From Sapria himalayana (Eukaryota; Streptophyta; Magnoliopsida; Malpighiales; Rafflesiaceae), in assembly GCA_029783825.1 (NCBI GenBank), contig JAREIK010003349.1, positions 41,933-105,932 of the forward strand: a stretch of 64,000 nt of DNA. The letters are read 5' to 3'. Within the stretch, counting starts at the first letter, position 1. Every line of letters begins with the position of its first letter. Below the pieces are notes generated by a model, which worked only from the letters and a program-made list of their open reading frames with translations, searched no databases and was not told where the DNA came from. The translations under genes and the position numbers were made by a program. This document shows, piece after piece, positions 24,022 to 38,028 of the stretch.

Positions 24022-26510
24022 ATGATACTGCTCACCACACACACATAGCGACGGACCACTGTACACACGTGCACATATTCTTGTTCATTTTGGTGTAGCA
24101 TTTAGAGGGGCCAGCAAGTCTTGGAAGCAGCCAGAAATATGGGCCACCAACTTGTAGAGGGCCCCACTAGCAAGTCGGGATGATAACATTCAGACAACTA
24201 ACGAGATCGAGCAAAGTGGTAGGGAGTAATCCCAGGAGTAGCAAGAAGTGGGTCCCACTAGCCCTATCAGGCAGCATAGAGGGCCACCCAATTGTCGCCC
24301 AACAGGAGTAGTGGGAAATCCATGATTAATTGGAGAGCCGGCAATATCCAAAACATCACCAAGTAGGGCTAGTAAGCAATGGAGTCCATACCAGCCACAC
24401 GGGAGCGAAAGATTCAAACTTGTAGTTTATGTTTGTAGTCTTATTTGTATTTTAGACTTTGTTTGCACCATGTACTTGGAGAGATGGTTCATGACATACT
24501 CACACACACAATCTTCTCTGTTCTATATGTAGCATGCAATGAGGGCAACTGGACCCATGAGTATCTCTAAGTGGGGCCCACTAATGCATTTTGTAAATAC
24601 ACATTAGGCGATGCTACACTCCCGGGAGCAAAGGACCCATCTTTATAGCATTTTGTAATTTTAATTGTATTCTAGCTTGGTTGTATGCGTAGATAATTAG
24701 ACTATGAGATTGACCTCATCACACATGCACACCAATGCATGAAGATTTTTTCATATTTTGTCGGTGCAACATACAGCAAGTTCTTGGAACTTGTGGAGGA
24801 AGCATTCTAACCCAAGAGATACTCCTTTGAGGATCATTTGAGCAAAAGAATGTAGAATTCAGAGGTGAGAATGAATTGACAAAGTGCCGTAGATATGGAC
24901 TTGTGGATTTATGGTTATTCAGTTTTACATTTATTCCATTGCATAGCAATGACATAGGCAAATGCTTGATGCTGCATGTCACACACATGCACAATCTTAT
25001 ATTTGCATAGTTTTAATATGGTGCATCATTCATGTTCCTCCAAAAGGCTTGGAAGAATCCGAATGGAAAGGATGCATTGTGCATAATGACTCAATGCCAA
25101 CTATGAGGTCCCGGAATGCCAGGTGATTTTAGTTGTATTAGTGCACTTGGAATTATTAGGCTTTTTGTTTTTTTATCTATTTTATGCATAGAATCATTAA
25201 GGTGCATAGTATTTGGTGGGCTGGCCTAAATTAGTCAGCTTTTTAGTCTCTTGTAAGTTGTGTGCCTAAATGATAAAAAAAGTGTGTATTTTCCAAAAAA
25301 AACAAAAAAACCATTAACCATAAACTTTAAATCCTAAACCATAAACCATAAACGTTAACCCTAATCCATAAACCCTAAATCCTAAATCTCATGTTTTACA
25401 CTTATATAATCAAATGACTAAGTGTTAAATTTAAATTGAAATTCTCAACTTTTAGGAATGTCACACATTTATCTTTTTGTATATGTAACACAAAGTCATG
25501 ACTCAAGGGGAGAGTTATGGATTCAATATCTTTCTTGCTTTAGATTATTGTAGCACTAGCAATTGTCATGATTGTATATTTTGTCTCTAGAACACAAAAT
25601 CATATCGATGAGAATATGCCATAACTTGTGTCTCTCTGTTGAACATATTTTTATGGCAAGCACTAAGAATGATCATAAATACATATTTAATCACTATAAT
25701 ATTGGGTCACAGTATTGGATATGATCATAGCTTGTGCATTTTATCTTTATATTGCAAAGTCATTGCACTAAGAATGATTGCAACTTTGGACATTCCTCAA
25801 GAGCAAAAGTCATGACCCTAGAAATAGTTAAAGCTCGAGTACTACTCTTTATAACTTTCTATAGCTAAAATTCTTGGGATTGGAAATATCACTATGGCTT
25901 TTTCCTTTGATTTGTGACCTCAAGTGTCAATATGCAAGACTAATATTTTGAGCAATGATTAAAACCTTTAATACATTTGAATATGATTCATTTACACCTT
26001 TTTGGGTATTGTGAGCTTGTATACATAACTCATTTAACATAAAAAGAAAGAAATGATACTTTTCATATCCATGAGGATATAAAAAAAGGGCTTAGACATG
26101 CCAATAAAATAAATTTTTTGAATCTTGATTGAAAGATAGTACATACTTCTTGCCCTGCTCAAACCGCCCAAGGGCTAGTTTGTTCTAATTGGCTACAAGG
26201 TGGTTATTTTTTTAGAAGTGAACTATGTTTTAATAAAATTGCTTTGAGAGTGTGCATGAGAGATATTTTAGAAGAAATTACAATAATCAATATAAATATC
26301 ATCCTCAACAACTAGCTATAGCAACACATTAATGTATAACTTTGGTTTAGTCTGTTAGCGTACATGAGTCAAATTGCCTTTGATAGCCGAGTGTTTCAAC
26401 ATCAAATATGATGAGACATAATAGAGATAAAGTAAAAGTTCCTATTATTTTTGTTAGAGCTTTAGCAATCATTCTAGAGTTGAGAGAGAAAGAAAATAAA
26501 TTATTTTAAT
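24022..26510 (+). repeat. 2.4-kb unit, copy 2 (longest copy)
   Basis: This copy has the complete set of landmarks: CACACACACATAGCGACGG at the left edge, GGGTCCCACTAGCCCTATCA at ~24250, GATGCTACACTCCCGGGAGC at ~24610, AATGATAAAAAAAGTG and an A-rich tract at ~25270-25310, telomere-like repeats to 25389, a TCATGAC-rich section, and a right-hand ~575 bp (25935-26510) ending in GAGTTGAGAGAGAAAG. I see no terminal inverted repeat, no target duplication and no known protein domain. Satellite resumes after a gap of roughly 95 bp relative to an uninterrupted monomer. It could be a transposon, a retroposed transcript or captured chromosomal DNA. Confidence 0.8.
25311..25389 (+). repeat. Degenerate telomere repeats (CCCTAAA-like), copy 2
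   Basis: CCATTAA, CCATAAA, CTTTAAA, TCCTAAA, CCATAAA, CCATAAA, CGTTAA, CCCTAAT, CCATAAA, CCCTAAA and TCCTAAA are arranged in 7-bp phase, as in copy 1 and directly after an A-rich tract. Confidence 0.85.
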
Positions 26511-29500
26511 TATTGAGTATAATTTTATTTTTTATTTTAATTATTTATCAGTTTATTTTTAACAAAATATTAATTACAAAATAAATTATTAGTCAGACAG
26601 ATCTAATTTAAATTAAACCGGTATATCCTAAATAATAAAGAATAAATCTCATTTTTTTTCATTTTATGTTTAAATATTCAAATTTAATTATTTATTTGTT
26701 TATTTTTATATAAATATTAATTACAAAATAAATTGAGTTACACAAATATAATTTATATAAATTATTTTTCATCAAAATAATATAGATAAACTTTTTAAAA
26801 GAAAAAAAAAATTCAAAACAAAAAATTATTATATAAATAATATATTTTGCTTTGCTTCTGAATTATTTTAGGTTTTGAAATTCTATTATAATTGATATCT
26901 ATATTATTTATAATAGATTATTAATTTATTTTTTGATCATTATTAGAATATTTATCAGTAAAATAGTTTATATTGAATTTATATGAAATATAAATATAAT
27001 GATTATTATAACTAAATATTGAATTCACTTTTGAAAAAAATTTAAAAATTATTATATTTTCTAAGGTTATACCTTTGAAAATATCAAAAAATTATAAAAA
27101 TCAATTTTTTATTTTTTTATTTTTAAATAAAACCTAAAAACTACTAAATGCAGACACAGTTAAATAAGTAAACTCCTACACCCCGTAATGCATAAATACA
27201 GTAACCATTAAACCAATATATAATACATAAGATATAATAAATCTAATTTTTTTTCTATTTATTATAATTTTAAATATTCATTTTTATTATATATTAGTTT
27301 ATTTTTATAGAAATATTTATTACAAAATAAATTATTAGTATGACAAATATAATTTAAATAATTTATTTTTGATGAAATAATATATATACACATATAAAAG
27401 AAGTAAAAATTTAAAAATTTAAAATTATTATCTAGAAATATATTTTACTTTCATTTTGAATCAATTTGGGTTTTGTAAATATTTTTTAATTAATTTCTAT
27501 CTTTTTATTAATAGTTTATTAATTTAATTTTTGATCATTATTATAATATCTTTCAATAAAATTGTTTATATTGAATTTATATGATATATAATTATTAATA
27601 TTATTATAAATAAAATATTATATTTACATTTAAAAAAATTATAAATATTATTATATTTTCAAAGGTTATAACCTATGAAAATGAGAAAAAATTATAAATT
27701 TATTTTTATTATTTTATTGTTTAAATAAAACCTATAAACCACTAAATGCCTAAAAACATAAATCGCTAAATTTTCAAATGATAAAACATCTTAATACTTA
27801 AACCATTAAACAGGTATACATTATTAATAAATCATAAATCTCATTTTAATTTTTATTCAGTATAATTTAAATATTTATTTTAATTATTTATCACTTTATT
27901 TTTATAGAAATATTAATTACAAAATAAATTATTAGTGATCCAAATATAAGTAAATTTAAACTGGTATACCCAAAATAATAAATAATAAAGTTCATTTTTT
28001 TCTTTATAATTTTAAATATTCATTATAATTACAAAATAAATTACAAAATATAATTGAGCTAGACAAAAATAATTTATATAAATTATTTTTCATCAAAAAA
28101 TAATAGATAAACTTTTTAAAAGAAAAAAAATTTTCGACACAAAAAATTATTATATAGTAATATATTTTGCTTTGCTTCTGAATCATTTTGGGTTTTGTAA
28201 TTGTATTTTATTTGATATCTATCTAATTAATAATAGATTATTTATTTATTTTTTGATCATTATAAGAATATTTATCAATAAAATTTTTTATATTGAATTT
28301 ATATGATATATAAATATAATGATTATTATAACTAAATATTGAATTCACTTTTGAAAAAATATTAAAAATTAGTATATTTTCTAAGGTTATAAACTTAAAA
28401 AATTAGAAAAAATAATAAAAATACATTTTTTGTTATTTCATTTTTTAAATAAAACTTATAGATCATTTAATGCTTACTTACTTAAATCAATAAGCTTATA
28501 AATCCTGAAACCCCTAAATACATAGACCATTATCAGCTATATACAACTAAATATATAATAAATCTCATTTTTATTTCTATTTATTATAATTTTAAATATT
28601 CATTTTAATTATTTATAGTTTAATTTTTTAAAAATATTAATTACAAAATAAATTTTGAGTGGGACAAATAAATCTCAAATTTATTTCTATTTATTATAAT
28701 TTTAAAAATATTCATTTTGAATCATTATATATAGGTTTTACAATTATATTTAATTGCGATGAATCTTATTAATAATAGTTTATTAATTTATTATTTGATC
28801 ATTTTTATAATATCGAACAATAAAATTACTTAAATTCAATTAAAATGTCTTATAATTATTAAGTTATTATAACTAAATATTATATTTACATTTGAAAAAA
28901 ATTGAAAAATTATTATATGTTAAAAGGTTATAAACTTCAAAAATGATAAAAATCACAAAAACAAATTTTTATTTTTTTATTTTTTTAATAAAACTTATAA
29001 ACCACTAAATGCCTAAATTTTTAAATCTCTTGACTCCTAAACCCAAAAATCCCCTAAATACTTAAACCATTAAACCTATATAACCTATAAAATAAATAAT
29101 AAATCTCATTTTTATTTGTATTCATTATAATTTTAAATATTCATTTTAATTATTTTTTAGTTTATTTTTATAGAAATATTAATTACAAAATAAATAATGA
29201 GTGAGACATATATAATTTAAATAAATTTTTTTTATGAAAAAAAAATAAGCTTATAAAAATAAACAAAATTTCAAAAATTTAAAATTTTATTTAGTAATAT
29301 AATTTACTTTGATTTTGAATTATTTTGGTTTCTGCAAATATATTTTAATTAATATCTATCTTATTAATAATAGTTTATTATTTTATTTTTTGATCATTAT
29401 AATAATATATATTAATAAATTATTTTATATTGAATTTACCACAAATATAATTTTTAAGATTATTATAACTAAGTATTGTATTCATATTTATAATAATTAA

Positions 29501-32500
29501 AAAATTATTATATTTTTAAAGGTTATAACATTTGAAAAACACAAAAATTCATAAAAATAAATTTTTTGTTATCTCTTTGATTAAATAAAACCTATAAACA
29601 CCTAAATGTGTAAACATATAAATTAATAAACTCATTAACCCCAAAACCACAAAAACATAAATAATTAAATAATTATACCCTAAAATATAAATCATAAATC
29701 TCATTTTTATTAGTATTCATTATAATTTTAAATATACATTTTAATTATTTATTAGTTTATTTTTATAGAAATATAAATTAAAAAATAAATTATTAGTGTG
29801 AAAATAAAATTTAAATATTTTATTTTCCATCAAAAAAATATATAGGCTTATAAATGGATACAAAAATTTAAAAATTTAAAATTAATATTTCGTAAAATAT
29901 TTAACTTTGATTTTGAATCATTTTAGGTTTTGAAACTATATTTTAACAAATATTTATCTTATTAATAATTGTTTATTACTAATTTATGATCATTATTATA
30001 ATTTATATCAATAAAATAGTTTATATTGAATTTATATGATATATAATGATTATGATTATTATAACTTCATATTATATTCGCTTGTTAAAAAAATTTAAAA
30101 ATTATTATATTTTCAAAGGTTACAACCTTCAATAATGAGAAAAAATAACAAAATTAAATTTTTTTTATTTTATTTTTTATATAAAACCTATAAACCACTA
30201 AATGACTAAATTCTAAAATGACTAAACTCCTAAACCCTGAACCCCATAAATACTTAAAATATTAAATTAGAATAGTCCAAATAATAAATCATAAATCTAA
30301 TTTTTATTAGTATTCATTATAATTTTAAATATTCATTTTAATTATTAATCTGTTTATTTTAATAGAAATATTAATTACAAAATAAATTATTAGTGTGACA
30401 TATATAGTTTACATAATTTATTTATCATTAAAAAATGATGATAAAAAAATGCAAATTTTAAAAAATAAATAATTATTATTTTGTAATATATCTTATTTTG
30501 ATTTTTAATCATTTTAGATTTTACAATTATATTTTAATTTATATCAATCTTATAAATACTAGTTTATTAATTTATTTATTGATCATTATTATAATATCTA
30601 TTAATAAAATTATTTATATTGAGTTTACATTATATATTATTATTAAGATTATTATAACTAAAAATTATATTCACATTTAAAAAAATTAAAAATTATTATA
30701 TTTTCAAAGGTTATAACCTTCAAAAATTAAAAAAAAAATCAAAAAATTTAATTTTTTGTTTTTCTATTATTAAAATAAAAACTATAAATTAATAATGGTC
30801 TAAACAATTAAATAACTAAACTTCTAAACCATAAAACACCTTAATACTTAAACCATTAAACCGGTATATCCTAAAAAAATAAATAATAAATCTCAATTTT
30901 ATTTGTATTCGTTATAATTTTAAATATTCATTTTTATTATTTATTAGTTTATTATTATAGAATTATAAATTACAAAATAAATTATGAGTGAGATAGATAT
31001 AATTTAAATAATTTATTTTTAGTAACAAAAATATAAACATATAAAAAAAGCAAACATTAAAAATAATTATTATTTAGTAATATATTTTACTTTGATTTGA
31101 ATAAATTTAGATTTTGCAAATACTTTTTAAATAATATCTATTTTATTAATAATAGTTTATTAATTTATTTTTTGATCATTATTATAATATCTAGTAATGT
31201 AATTATTTATATTGAATTTAAATGACTTATATTTATGAAGATTATTATAAATAAATATTATATTTAGATTTTAAAAAAATTAAAAAATTATTATATTTTC
31301 AAAGGATGTAACCTTCAAAAATTAGAAAAAATAATATAAATAAATTTTTTGCTATATCATTGTTTAAATAAAACTTATAAACCACTAAATCTCTAAACTC
31401 CTTAACACAAAAGCACCTAAATACTTAAACCTTTAAACTCGTAAACTTTAATTATAAGTTAAATAATTTATTAAAATATTAATTACAAAATAAATTATGA
31501 GTGATACAAATTTAATTTAAATAATTTATTTTTCATCAAAAAAAATATAAGTTTATAAAAAGAAGCAAAAACTAAAAAAAAATTATTATTTATTAATAAA
31601 TTTTACTTTGATTTTAAATAATTTTAGGTTTTGCGATTATATTTTTATTTATATCTATCATATTAATAATAGCATATTAATTTTTTTTTTGATAATTGAT
31701 TTAATATCTATCAAAAAAATTTTTTATATTTTGTTTAGATTATATATAATTATAATGATTATTATTACAAAATATTGTATTTACATTTTTAAAAAATTTT
31801 AAAAATATTATATTTTCATAGGTTATAACCTTTGAAATTGTGAGAAAATATCAAAAATAATTTTTTGTTTTTTCATTATTTAAATAAATCCTATAAACCA
31901 CTAAATGCCTAAACACTTAAATCAATAACTCCTATATCTTTAAAACATAATAAAGATAATCCTTTTAAAATGGTATACCATAAATAATAAATAATAAATC
32001 TCAATATTATTTTTTTCATTATAATTTGAAATATTCATTTTAATTATTTATTCGTTTATTTTTATTAAATATTAATAACAATATAAATTATAAGTTAGAG
32101 AAATATAATTTATATAAATTATTTTTCATCAAAAAATATTGATAAACTTATTAAAAGAAGAAAAAATTTCAAAACAAAAATTTATTATATAGTAATTTAT
32201 TTTGCTTTCCTTCTGAATCATTTAAGGTTTTGTAATTATATTTTAATTGATATCTATCTCATTAATAAAAGATTATTAATTTATTTTTTGATCATTATTA
32301 AAATATTTATCAAAAAAATTATTTATATTGAATTTATATGAAATATAAATATAATGATTATTATAACTAAAAATTGAATTCACTTTTGAAAAAAATTTAA
32401 AAATTATTATATTTTCAAAGGTTGTAACATTTGAAAATATCAAAAAATAATAAAAATAAATTGTAGTTTATTTATTTTTTAAATAAAACCAATAACTAAA

Positions 32501-35500
32501 TGCATACACAGTTAAATTAGTAAACGCCTAAACCTCGTAATGCCTAAATACATAAACCATTAAACTGCTATAAACTATGAAATGCCTAAAAACATAAATT
32601 GCTAAACTTCTAAACAACAAAACCCCTAAATAATTTAACCATTAAACTGGTATACTATATATAATAAATAATAAATCTCATTTTTATTAGTATTCATTAT
32701 AATTTTAAACATACATCTTAATTATTTATTAATTTATTTGTATAGAAATATAAATCAAAAAATAAATTATTAGTTAGACAAATATAATTTAAAAAAATTT
32801 ACTTTTCATCAAAAAATATATAAGCATATAAATGGATACAAAAATTTAAAAATTTAAAATTAATATTTAGTAACATATTTCACTTTGATTAAGAATAATT
32901 TTAGGTTTTGAAAATATATTTTAAACAATATTTATCTTATTAATAATTGTTTATTATTTTTTTATGATCATTATTATAATATATACCAATAATATAATTT
33001 ATATTGAATTTATATGATATATTATTAATATGATTATTAACTTCTTATTGTATTCACTTTAAAAAAAAAATTAAAAATTATTATATTTTCAAAGGTTATA
33101 ATATTCAAAAATGAGAAAAAATAACAAAAATACTTTTTTTTTATTTTATTTTTTATATAAAAACTATAAACCACTAAATGACTAAATACTAAAATGACTA
33201 AACTCCTAATCCCTGAAGCTCATAAATACTCAAAACATTAAATTAGTATAGTCTAAAGAATAAATCATAATTTTCATTTTTATTAGTATTCATTATAATT
33301 TTAAATATTCATTTTACTTATTTATCAGTTTTTTTTATAGAAATATTAATTATGAAATAAATTATTAGTGTGACAGATAAAATTTAAATAATTTATTTTT
33401 CATCTAAAAAAATATATGCTTATAAAAAAAGCAAAATTTTAAAAATAAAAAATTAATTTTTATTAATATATCTTATTTTGATTTTGAATCATTTTAGATT
33501 TTACAATTATATATTAATTTATATCATTCTTATTAATACTTGTTTATTAATTAATTTATTGATCATTATTATAATATTTATTAATACAATTATTTATATT
33601 TAGTTTACATTATATAAAATTATTAAGATTATTATAACTAAATATTATATTCACATTTAAAAAAAATTAAAAATTATTATATTTTCAAAGGGTATAACCG
33701 TCAAATTTAAAAATATTAAAAAATTAAATTTTTTGTTCTTTCATTCATTAAATAAAAACTATAAATCACTAAAGGTCTAAACACTTAATTCACTAAACTC
33801 CTAAACCACAAAACACCTAAATACTTAAACCATTAAACCGGTATATCCTGAATAATAAATAATAAATCCCAATTTTATTTGTATTCATTTTAATTTTAAA
33901 TATTCATTTTAATTATTTAGTAGTTTAGTATTATAGAATTATAAATTACAAAATAAATTATGATTAAGAAAAATAGAAATTAAATAATTTATTTTTAAAA
34001 ACAAAAATATAAATTTATAAAAAAAGCCAAACATTAAAAAAAGTATTATATAGTAATATATTTTACTTTGATTTTTAATAAATTTAGATTTTGCAAATAT
34101 ATTTTAAATAATATCTATCTTATTAATAATAGTTTATTAAATTGTTTTTGATCATTATTATAATATCTAGCAAAGTAATTATTTATATTGAATTTAAATG
34201 GCTTATAATTATTAAGATTTTTATAACTTAATATTATATTTACATTTGAAAATAATTTAAAAATTATTATATTTTCAAATGTTATAACCTTTGAAAATGT
34301 GAAAAAATATCAAAAATAATTTTTTTGTTATTTCATTGTTTAAATAAAACCTATAAACCACTAAATGCTTAAAAAAGAAATCGCTAAATTTCTAAACGAC
34401 AATGCCTTTTAATACTTAAACCATTAAACTGGTATACATTAATAATAATTCATAAATCTCTTTTTAATTTTTATTCAGTATAATTTTAAATTTTTATTTT
34501 AATTATTTATAAGTTTATTTTTATAGAAATATTAATTACAAAATACATTATTAGTGAGACAGATCTAATTTAAATTAGACTAGTATACCCAAATAATAAA
34601 GATTAAATCTCAATATTATTTTTTTCATTATAATTGTAAATATTCAATTTAATTATTAATTTGTTTATTTTTATATAAATATTAATTAAAAAATAAATTA
34701 TGAGTTTGACAAAAATAATTTATATAAATTAATTTTCATCAAAAAAATATTAATAACTTATTAAAAGAAAAAAAAATTTCAAAACAACAAATTATTATAT
34801 AGTAATATATTTTGATTTCTTCTGAATAATTTTAGATTTTTTTATTATATTTTATTCGATATCTATCTTATTAATAATAGATTATTAATTTATTTTTTGA
34901 TCATTATTAGAATATTTATCAATAAAATTATTTATATTGAATTTATATGATATATAAATATAATGATTATGATAACTAAATATTGAACTCACTTTTGAAA
35001 AAAATTTACAAATTATTTTATTTTCAAAGGTTATAACCTTTGAAAATATCAAAAAATAATAAAAATAAATTTTTTGTTATTTTATTTTTTAAATAAAACC
35101 TATAAACCACTAAATGCATACACAGTAAAATCAGTAAACTCTTAAGGCCCATAATGCCTAAATACATAAACCATTAAAACTCTATATGCTACTTAATAAT
35201 TAAGAAATCTAATTTTTATTTCAATTTATTATTATTTTAAATATTCATTTTAATTATTTATAAGTTTATTTTTATAGAAATATTTATTACAAAATAAATT
35301 ATGAGTGCGACAAATATAATTTAAATAATTTATTTTTAATCAAAAAAATATATACACTTATAAAAGAAGTAAAAATTTAAAAATTAAAAATTATTATCCA
35401 GTAATATTTTTTACTTTAATTTTGAATCAATTTGGGTTTTATAAATATTTTTTAATTAATATCAATCTTATTATTAATAGTTTATTAATTTAATTTTTGA

Positions 35501-38021
35501 TCATTATTATAATATCTATCAATAAAATTGTTTATATTGAATTTATATGATATATAATTATTAAAATTATTATTACTAAATATTGTATTCACATTTCAAA
35601 AAATTTTAAATATTATTATTTTTTCAAAGGTTATAACCTATGAAAATGTGAAAAAATTACAATTTTTTTTGTTATTTTATTGTTTTAATAAAACCTATAA
35701 ACCACAAAATGCCGAAAAACATAAATCGCTAAACTCCTAAATGACAAAACTACTTAAACTATTAAATTGGTATACATTAATAATAAATCATAAATCTCAT
35801 TTTAATTTTTATTAAATATAATTTTAAATTTTTATTTTAATTATTTATCAGTTTATTTTTATAGAAATATTAATTACAAAATAAATTATTTGTGAGACAG
35901 ATCTATTTTAAATAATTTATTTTTTATCAAAAAAAATATATATGCTTATAAAAAGAGGCAAAATTTTAAAAACAAAAATTTATTATTTTGCAATATATTT
36001 TATTTTGATTTTGAATCATTTTAGTTTTTGCAATTATATTTTAATTTATATCTTTCTTTTTAATAATAGTTTATTAATTTTTTATTGATCATTATTATAA
36101 TATCTATTAATAAAATTATTTAAATTGAGTTTACATTATATATAATTATTAAAAAAATTATAACTAAATATTATATTAACATTTAAATAAAATTAAAAAT
36201 TATTAAATTTTAAAAGGTTATAACCTTCAAAAATTAAAAAAAATCAAAAAATTTAATTTTTTATTTTTTTATTCTTTAAATAAAAACTATAAATCACTAA
36301 AGTCTTAAACACTTAAATCACTAAACCCCAAAACACCTAAATACTTAAACCATTAAACTAGTATATCCCGAATAATAAATAATAAATCTCAATTTTATTT
36401 GTATTCATTAAAATTTTAAATATTCATTTTAATTATTTATTAGTTTATTTTTATATAATTATAAATTAAAAATAAATCATGTGGATGACAAATATAATTT
36501 AAATAATTTACTTTTAATAACAAAAAATATAAACTTATAAAAAGAAGCAAAACATCAAAAAGATTATTATTTTGTATTATATTTTAGTTTGATTTTGAAT
36601 AAATTTATGTTTTCAAATATATTTTAAAAAATATCTATCTTATTAATAATAGATTATTAATTTATTTTTTGATCATTAATATAATATCTATCAATATAAT
36701 TGTTTATATTGAATTAACATGATATATAATTATTAAGATTATCATAACTAAATATAGTATTCACATATAAAAAAAATTAAAAAATTATTATATTTTCAAA
36801 GGTTATAACCTTCAAAAATGAGAAAAAATAACAAAAATAAATTTTTGTTATATCATTGTTTAAATAAAACTTATAAACCATAAAATGCCTAAATACATAA
36901 ATCTCTAAACTTTTAAAACTCGAAGCCCCTAAATACCTAATCCTTTAAACTCGTAAACCTTAAATATAATTTAAATAATTTATAGAAATAATAATTACAA
37001 AATAAATTATGAGTGACAAATATAATTTAAATAATATATTTTTCATCAAAAAAATATATAAGCTTTTAAAATGATGCAAAAACTAAAAAAATTCTTATTT
37101 AGTAATAAAATTTACTTTGATTTTGAATCATTTTAGGTTTTTTAATTATATTTTAATTTATATCTATCATATTATTAATAGTTTATTAATTTATTTTTTG
37201 ATAATTGATATAATATTTATCAATAAAATTGTTTATATTTATTTTATATTATATATAGTTATAATAATTATTATTACTAAATATTGTATTCACATTTTTA
37301 AAAATTTTAAAATTATTATATTTTCAAATGTTGACTTTTGAAAATTTGAAAAAATATCAAAAATAATTTTTTTTTATTTCATTGTTTAAATAAAAGTTAC
37401 AAACCATTAAATGCCTAAATACTTAAATCAATAACTTCTAAATCTCGAAAACCCTAAATAGATAAATTTTATTAAATAGGTATATCCTAAATAATAAATA
37501 ATAAATCTCATTTTTATTTTTTTGATTATAATTTTAAATATTCATTTTAATTATTTATTTGTTTATTTTTATATAAATATTAATTACAAAATAAATTATA
37601 AGTTATACAAATATAAGTTATATAAATTATTTTTCAACAAAAAAATATAGATAAACTTATTAAAAGAAGAAAAAAATTAAAAACCAAAAATTATTATATA
37701 GTAATATATTTTACTTTGTTTTTGAATCATTTTAGGTTTTGTAATTATATTTTAATTGATATCTAACTTATTAATAATAGATTATTAATTTATTTTTTGA
37801 TCATTATTAGAATATTTATCAATAAATATATTTATATTTAATTTATATGATATATAAATTTAATAATTATTATAAGTAAATATTGTATTAACTTTTGAAA
37901 AAGTTTTAAAATTATTATATTTTCAAAGATTATAAGCTTTGAACATATGAAAAAACAAAAAAAAAATTTATTATTTCATTATTTAAATAAAACCTATAAA
38001 TCACTAAATGCCTAAACAATA
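26511..38021 (+). repeat. Satellite array, forward, segment 6 (longest uninterrupted)
   Basis: About 19-20 monomers, all in plus orientation. Variant A occurs at ~27170, ~32510 and ~35130; B at ~27750, ~32590, ~34380 and ~35720; F at ~30790, ~33760 and ~36290; short C at ~31370 and ~36853. A fused monomer at ~28660-28730 (CTCAAATTT followed directly by TTTTGAATCAT) marks an internal deletion. The first 4.3 kb are mirrored at 38022-43017. Repeated ~60-codon frames beginning MILNHFRF-like at 29309, 30498, 31608 and 37117 are satellite frames and not genes. Confidence 0.9.
35019..35048. repeat. 30-bp perfect palindrome in satellite monomer
   Basis: TATTTTCAAAGGTTA is followed by TAACCTTTGAAAATA with no loop, in the usual monomer phase. 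Confidence 0.88.
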
Positions 38022-38028
38022 ATTGTTT
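38014..38028. repeat. Inversion junction with 15-bp palindrome
   Basis: The forward array ends in CCTAAACAAT and the inverted array begins ATTGTTTTGTGG. AAACAAT-A-ATTGTTT at the joint is a perfect inverted repeat around one base. Left of it all monomers read plus, right of it all read minus. Confidence 0.8.
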